30,962 nt of DNA from contig CAMDNF010000025.1 in assembly GCA_945902735.1 (NCBI GenBank), positions 1-30,962 on the forward strand, written 5' to 3'. The stretch comes from SHWC01 sp945902735 (GTDB lineage: Bacteria > Pseudomonadota > Alphaproteobacteria > UBA828). Shown here piece after piece: positions 26,443 to 30,962 of the stretch (position 1 is its first letter; each line of letters starts with the position of its first letter). The notes under the pieces are model-generated. The model did not search any database and was not told the DNA's origin. It saw nothing but the letters and a program-made list of their open reading frames with translations. A program made the translations under genes and the position numbers.

Positions 26443-26886
26443 TCAAACGACATTCGCCCACGCGGAATCGCCGCTCCGTAGGGCAATCTCAATCAAATAG
26501 GTCGCGATATCGAGCGGCTTTAATTTTGGCACCTTGGTCTGCTCGGCGGCCAGCGCCTGCTTGACCAGACGCGAGTGCTCAACATTTTCCAGCCTGATCT
26601 TGAAGATGCCGCGCACAGCCTTCAACCGTGGGTAATAGCCGGGATCGGCCATGCGTTCCTTCTTGGCCACGCGTTCGATCGCTAGGTCTTGTGCAAGGGC
26701 GCCTGCCGGCGCGCTCTTCAGGAGTTTCCAATCATCGAAGCCCGCCAAACGCTGCGCGTTCAGGTCTTCGATCGCGGCGCCAGCCTCCCCTTCGGTCACG
26801 GCCACGAGATAGAGGTGCTTGGTCAAGCCGACCTCGGCGCCCCATTCGGCTAGCGCCTTACTCGTGGCAACAAAGATCTCGCTCAT
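26443..26886 (-). CDS. Protein of unknown function, 147 aa
   Basis: A soluble, charged, helix-rich protein starting MSEIFVATSKALAEWGAEVG. No signal peptide, membrane segment or catalytic motif is seen. The end of the protein (VPKLKPLDIATYLIEIALRSG) looks like a helical tail. I do not recognise the family. ATG 26886 is preferred over the longer reading from 26925, whose extra residues are acidic and low-complexity. It lies 38 bp upstream of the acetoacetate-decarboxylase-like gene on the same strand, so it may head that cluster. Confidence 0.6.
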   Translation of the reverse strand: MSEIFVATSKALAEWGAEVGLTKHLYLVAVTEGEAGAAIEDLNAQRLAGFDDWKLLKSAPAGALAQDLAIERVAKKERMADPGYYPRLKAVRGIFKIRLENVEHSRLVKQALAAEQTKVPKLKPLDIATYLIEIALRSGDSAWANVV

Positions 26887-26967
26887 GGCGTCGTCATCAA
26901 GGTCCGTGGCCGTCTCGACATTCAACCGAGAGGGTGGCGTATCTTGACGGCTTACTCAACCGACCTT

Positions 26968-28664
26968 TCAAGGATTGGCGCGCGGCCCGTCGAGCGCGGC
27001 ACGTACGGCGCGGGCGAGCTCGGTCCGGCGAAACGGCTTGCCGATCAAATTGGCGCCCTCTTCGAGGACACCATTGCGGGCGATCACATTGGCGGAATAG
27101 CCGGACATATAAAGCACCTTGGGCGGGCGCGCCTTGCGGCGGAGCGCATCGGCAATAGCGTTGCCGGCCATGCCCTTAGGCAGGATCATGTCGGTCAACA
27201 ACAAATCCACGCGTGCCGCCCGATCGAACGCGGCAATCGCCGCCGGGCCGTCAGCCGCTTCGATGACCGTGTAGCCGAAATCAGCGAGGATATTGGTGGC
27301 AAGTGCGCGCACCTCGGCATCGTCTTCGACCAAGAGGATCGTTTCACTCGGCTTTGCCCGGGGCGCGGCGTCGGCGCTGCCGCTTTGAGCCGGTGCTAGC
27401 GCAGTGCCGCTCAGGTCGCGACGCAAATAAAGTCGTACGGTCGTGCCGTGGCCCACTTCGCTATCGATCTTGATGTGACCGCCTGATTGTTTGGCAAAGC
27501 CATAGACCATGCTGAGCCCGAGCCCGCTACCCTTGCCGATATCTTTAGTAGTGAAAAACGGCTCGAAGGCGCGTTCGATGACCACCGGCGACATACCGCT
27601 GCCCGTATCGGATATGGCGAGTTTTCATAATCGCCGGGCATCACCTCGTCGATCCGGTTCTGCGCGGCATAGCCTGCATCGAGGTGGCGGTTGGTGATTG
27701 CGATCCTGAGCGTTCCACCGTCAGGCATGGCGTCGTGCGCATTGATGGCAAGATTGATCAACGCGTCTTCGACGCGGCTCGGATCGGCCGAAGCCAACCA
27801 TAGATCGGGATCATGACTGATTTTTAGTTCTATTTTCTCGCCAAGCGTACGGCGCAGCATGTCTTCAATGCCGAGGACAAGCCGATGCAAATCGACCGGC
27901 ACCGGGTTGAGCTCTTGTTTCCTGGAATAAGCGAGCAAGCGGTGCGTTAGCTCGCGGCCGCGCTCGGCGGAACGAATGATGGCGGCCAGGCGTGGATCAT
28001 CGACCTTGGCGGCGAGCAAGAGGTCGGCATTGCCGAGGATAACCGCGAGCAGATTGTTGAAATCGTGCGCGATGCCGCTTGAGAGTTGCCCGATCGCTTT
28101 CAGCCTTTCGGAATAGCGCAACCGCGTCTCGAGTTGCCGCTGCTCGGTCATGTCAATGATGACGCTGCAGACCAAAATAGAATCGGGCGCCGGGCCGGGA
28201 ATCGGAAACGCCGTCGTGACAAAATTGTGCGTCGCGCCGTCTTGCAGTTTCGCGGCGAATTCAAAGGTTCGCGTTTCGCGCATCGCGATGACCTCTCGAA
28301 TTGTTTTATCGACAGCCTCGGCCGGGGGCGTGCCATATAACTCAGCCACCGTTCGCCCGATCGCGCGCTCGCGCGAAATGCCAAACCATTCCTCGAACCG
28401 CGAATTTATCTGAATGAAACGCCCGATGCCGTCGCGAAGCGAAATCGAGGTCGGCGCATTGTCGAAGAGCGCGGCAAATTGCGCTTCGCTTCGACGCAAT
28501 TCCTGCTCGAGGCGCTGTCGTTCGGCAATTTCGCGCGCGAGCGCCAAGCGGAGATTTGCTACTTCATCGGTGTTGGCTGAACGCGATGATGGCGCAGCAC
28601 CAACTGGTCGCGAGAGCGCGCGTCGTACACAGCGGAACAGGGCGGTAGTGCGCGGCCGTAACAT
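26968..28664 (-). pseudogene. Hybrid PAS sensor histidine kinase with receiver, split by a one-base frameshift
   Basis: Reading the two frames together gives about 565 aa. The order is an N-terminal coiled segment, a PAS domain (about 58-175), a HisKA domain with His200 (SSGIAHDFNN), an ATPase domain with N box (LINLAINAHDAM), G1 (DTGSGM) and G2 (GKGSGLGLSMVYG), then a receiver with phospho-acceptor Asp in LLLTDMILP, plus MSGYS and the Lys of LIGKPF. The first frame goes off after GDYENS. One extra base in the T4 tract (A4 on the coding strand) at 27622-27625 would give GDYEKLAISDTGSGM, a normal G1 box. Neither half alone could be a working kinase. It could be a real mutation or an assembly error. 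No DNA-binding partner is adjacent. Confidence 0.85.
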
Positions 28665-28994
28665 TGAAAATTGATGGGCCTGTTCAGGGTTTTGGGGCGA
28701 TCAGCGTGGGCGCTGTTGAATCTCTGCCGAAGGGACGGGAAAGATCAACCATTACGCTTAGGACCGATATATGCCGTACGATATATGGATGGCTTGAGGT
28801 CCGTCGTGCAACGGACTGGCTACAGACGTCTCAGCCCCATGACCGGGAACCCGAAAGGGACCTTGGCCACGCCGAGGGCCGGGGCGGTTGAGCACCATCA
28901 GGCACTAGAAATTTAGCTGGGGATAATGCCACCTTGGCGTGCGGGTCTCTCGCGGCGTTGCCGCCACGGGGCCCCCAGCAAAAACATTCTCGCT
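28665..28994. other. 330-bp spacer without a recognisable gene
   Basis: The spacer separates the start of the kinase gene from the end of the cupin gene. An 81-codon frame at 28671-28916 (plus) lacks a ribosome-binding site and has no family-like features. Two copies of CGATATATG lie 14 bp apart (28765-28773 and 28779-28787). A GTCCGT/ACGGAC hairpin is near 28800. It may contain regulatory DNA or a small RNA, but no known RNA family was recognised. Confidence 0.4.
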
Positions 28995-29495
28995 TCAGCG
29001 TTTGGCGCGTGATTTCGGCCGGCGCGTTTTGGGCTTTGGCGCCGCGCGGTCTACGCTCTCCACCTCGACGGTTCTGAATTCCGCCGGCACGACCACTTCC
29101 AGGAGTTCAAGGTCCTTCGAATGGCCAAGTTCGGCGTGACGAATGCCGGGCGGTTGATGGACGCAACTGCCCGCCTTCAGGCGCACTTTGCCGACCCCTT
29201 CATAGTTGAACTCGATCCAGCCCTTCAGCACATAGACGAGTTGAAATTCGGTTTCGTGAAGATGCGGCGTCTTCGAATGGAGCGGCGTGATCGCCTTGAT
29301 GACATGGGCGACCACGCGTCCTTCGGTTGCTTTAGCGATGCCAAGATCGCGATAGGCCATGTAGCTGCGCAGACCCTTCTTGAAGCGCGAGCCCTTGGCG
29401 TGGCTGACGACGAAGCCCTTGGGCGGGCCTTTGCGTGCCTTTGCCAATTTCACGCGATGCTCGCCTGTTGGTTGGGCGGTGAGTGTCAAATTCAT
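28995..29495 (-). CDS. Cupin domain-containing protein
   Basis: A 166-aa protein with one cupin barrel. Motif 1 is in PHLHETEFQLVYVLKGWIEF (two His plus Glu) and motif 2 in GSCVHQPPGIRHAEL, so the metal ligands (His, His, Glu, His) are complete. A basic N-terminal stretch and a Lys/Arg-rich tail (PKPKTRRPKSRAKR) frame the barrel. The function cannot be read from the motif; it may be an enzyme or a small-molecule sensor. It is 28 bp after the SDR gene and probably in its operon. Confidence 0.85.
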   Translation of the reverse strand: MNLTLTAQPTGEHRVKLAKARKGPPKGFVVSHAKGSRFKKGLRSYMAYRDLGIAKATEGRVVAHVIKAITPLHSKTPHLHETEFQLVYVLKGWIEFNYEGVGKVRLKAGSCVHQPPGIRHAELGHSKDLELLEVVVPAEFRTVEVESVDRAAPKPKTRRPKSRAKR

Positions 29496-29523
29496 GCGTG
29501 CCTCGATTTCGGGTTCAACGATA

Positions 29524-30276
29524 TTAGCCGGTTTGCGCCATCATGCCGCCATCGACCGGCATGACATGGCCGTTCACGAAGCTCGACCGTTCGGAGAGTA
29601 GCCACACAACGGCCTCGGCAACTTCTTCAGGCCGGCCGATGCGGCCCATGGGCACACGGCCCGACGCATGATCAGGGTCGCCTTTCCAGCCACGCACGAG
29701 GAGCGGCGTCAAAATTGGCCCGGGCGCGACGGCGTTGATGCGAATATTGTTGCGCGCCTGTTCGAGCGCGACGGTTTTGGTCATGCCGGAGACCGCGTGC
29801 TTGCTCGAAATATAGGGCGACCAATTGGGCCAGGCGTTCAGCCCCCACATCGAGCTGCAATTGACGATCGCGCCGCCGCCGCGCCGTTGCAACGCCGGAA
29901 TTTCGTGGCGCAGGCAAAGAAAGACGCTGGTGATCAGCACATCGAAGGCGCGCCGCACGCCGGCCATGTCTTGCTCATGCAAGGGCGCCTGAGCGCCCTC
30001 GATGCCGGCGTTGTTATAGGCGAGATCGAGACCGCCGAATTCGCGCTCGGCGCGCTTGACCAGCGCCTCGACCGCGGCTTCGTCGGTCACGTCGGCGGCC
30101 TGAAAGATCGCCTTGCCACCGCCGTCTCTAATCTCCTTCGCGGCTTGTTCGCCGGCCTTGACGTCGATGTCGGAGAGCACGACGGAGGCGCCCTCCTTGG
30201 CCATCAACACCGCGGTCGCGCGGCCGATGCCCGAGCTTGCGCCAGTAACGAGGCCGACTTTGCCACCCAGCATCAT
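29524..30276 (-). CDS. SDR family oxidoreductase
   Basis: A 250-aa classical short-chain dehydrogenase. The cofactor motif is TGASSGIG, followed by DVTD, NNAG, the active-site Ser (NCSSMWG) and YISSK, and the end block RIGRPEEVAEAVVWLLS with FVNGHVMPVDGG. Asp in LSDIDVK after beta 2 suggests NAD(H) preference. The substrate is unknown. It lies 10 bp after pxpA and upstream of the cupin gene. The double ATG leaves one residue of start ambiguity. Confidence 0.93.
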   Translation of the reverse strand: MMLGGKVGLVTGASSGIGRATAVLMAKEGASVVLSDIDVKAGEQAAKEIRDGGGKAIFQAADVTDEAAVEALVKRAEREFGGLDLAYNNAGIEGAQAPLHEQDMAGVRRAFDVLITSVFLCLRHEIPALQRRGGGAIVNCSSMWGLNAWPNWSPYISSKHAVSGMTKTVALEQARNNIRINAVAPGPILTPLLVRGWKGDPDHASGRVPMGRIGRPEEVAEAVVWLLSERSSFVNGHVMPVDGGMMAQTG

Positions 30277-30286
30277 GATCGCCGCG

Positions 30287-30962
30287 CTACTCGGCCGCGC
30301 TCTTGCGCAGCTTCGGCGCCGGCGCCAGAGCGGTCAGTTCATAGCCCTGCGCCTTCAAGGTTGCGCCGATGGTCTTGGCGAGATCGACCGCGTTCGGCCC
30401 ATCGCCATGCAAACAGATGCTACGCGCGGCGATTTTGACCGTCTTGCCGCTCATGCTGATCGCTTCGCTGGTTTTCAGGAAATGTTCGAGGCGGCGCTTG
30501 GTATCGGCCAGGTCCGCGCCCTCGTTCGAGCGTTTCAACACCAGCGTTCCATCATCGCCATAGGGCAGATCGAAATAAAGCTCGGGCACGACATCGATGC
30601 CGGCTTCGGCGGCGAGCCGCGTCACCACATGCTGCTCGGCCGGCGCCGGATAATAGATCATCGGCTCGGGGCAAATATCGATCACGGATCGAATGAATGC
30701 GCGCGCCAGGGGCTCGTCATTATTGAGCATGCGATAGAGCGCGCCATGCGGCTTGACGTGATGCAGCGTCATGCCATGCGCCTCGAGCGCGCCCTTGAGC
30801 GCGCCACTTTGATAGATGACATAGGCATAGAGCTCATCGGGCGTGATCGCCATGACGCGCCGGCCGAACCCCATGAGATCGGGCAGGCCCGGGTGCGAGC
30901 CGACCGCGATGCCGTTCTTCTTGGCGAGCGCCACGGTTTGCATCAGCGTGACCGGATCGCCG
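30287..30962 (-). CDS. pxpA: 5-oxoprolinase subunit PxpA (LamB/YcsF family), 5' end outside window
   Basis: The C-terminal 225 or so residues of PxpA are present; the reading frame is open to the window edge, upstream of the Met at 30943. Family motifs are VGSHPGLPDLMGFGRR, YQSGALKGALEAHG, HHVKPHGALYRML and the CLHGDGPNAV end block. With PxpB and PxpC it hydrolyses 5-oxoproline to glutamate using ATP. PxpB/C genes are not seen downstream, which hold the SDR and cupin genes instead; they may be upstream of the window. The C-terminal Lys/Arg/Ser tail (APKLRKSAAE) is unremarkable. Confidence 0.9.
   Translation of the reverse strand, partial: GDPVTLMQTVALAKKNGIAVGSHPGLPDLMGFGRRVMAITPDELYAYVIYQSGALKGALEAHGMTLHHVKPHGALYRMLNNDEPLARAFIRSVIDICPEPMIYYPAPAEQHVVTRLAAEAGIDVVPELYFDLPYGDDGTLVLKRSNEGADLADTKRRLEHFLKTSEAISMSGKTVKIAARSICLHGDGPNAVDLAKTIGATLKAQGYELTALAPAPKLRKSAAE

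Noticed and set aside
28671..28916. Possible 81-aa gene in the spacer upstream of the kinase
   Set aside because: TTG/ATG start without a ribosome-binding site, no family resemblance and no clear coding bias.

Overview
The window is about 31 kb of GC-rich, gene-dense chromosome. Its content and gene order point to an alphaproteobacterium, possibly Rhodospirillales-like. The supporting signs are divergent secA versus PpiC-argJ-mutT, an xerD-accA block divergent from aroK-aroB-CorC, a DUF4197 protein, membrane-type PyrD, and dispersed alphaproteobacterial intergenic palindromes. The lineage is inferred from protein style and synteny only. I saw no rRNA, tRNA, CRISPR array, transposase or prophage.

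Layout. 1-253: an intergenic repeat with a large palindrome. 250-2428: comF, a divergent methyltransferase, and a DUF454 gene that looks frameshifted. 2539-5226 (minus): PpiC-type foldase, argJ and mutT, divergent from secA (5431-8190). 8203-9805 (minus): an SMP-30/lactonase-like protein and a cation efflux protein. 9875-13757 (minus): a probable four-gene operon of a 45-aa membrane protein, a 606-aa exported helical-repeat protein with a probable CTG start, xerD and accA. 13904-17852 (plus): aroK, aroB, a CorC-type CBS protein and an AEC transporter. 17849-20366: pyrD, then speE and speD, which together supply spermidine synthesis. 20584-23310 (minus): rlmJ, a DUF4197 protein and an alpha/beta-hydrolase-fold protein that lacks the usual catalytic residues. 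23454-23942: a membrane methyltransferase of ICMT type. 24151-26886 (minus): a four-gene cluster of an unknown protein, an acetoacetate-decarboxylase-like protein, a carboxymuconolactone-decarboxylase-like protein and an RlmM-type methyltransferase. 26968-28664: a hybrid sensor kinase split by a one-base frameshift. 28995-30962 (minus): cupin, SDR and a partial pxpA.

Most genes are housekeeping: protein export and folding, arginine, shikimate, pyrimidine and polyamine synthesis, fatty-acid initiation, chromosome dimer resolution, and rRNA methylation. I found no clear new defence or mobile system. The points most worth a second look are the small-ORF/CTG-start operon, the triad-less hydrolase, the two probable frameshifts, and several families of intergenic palindromes.
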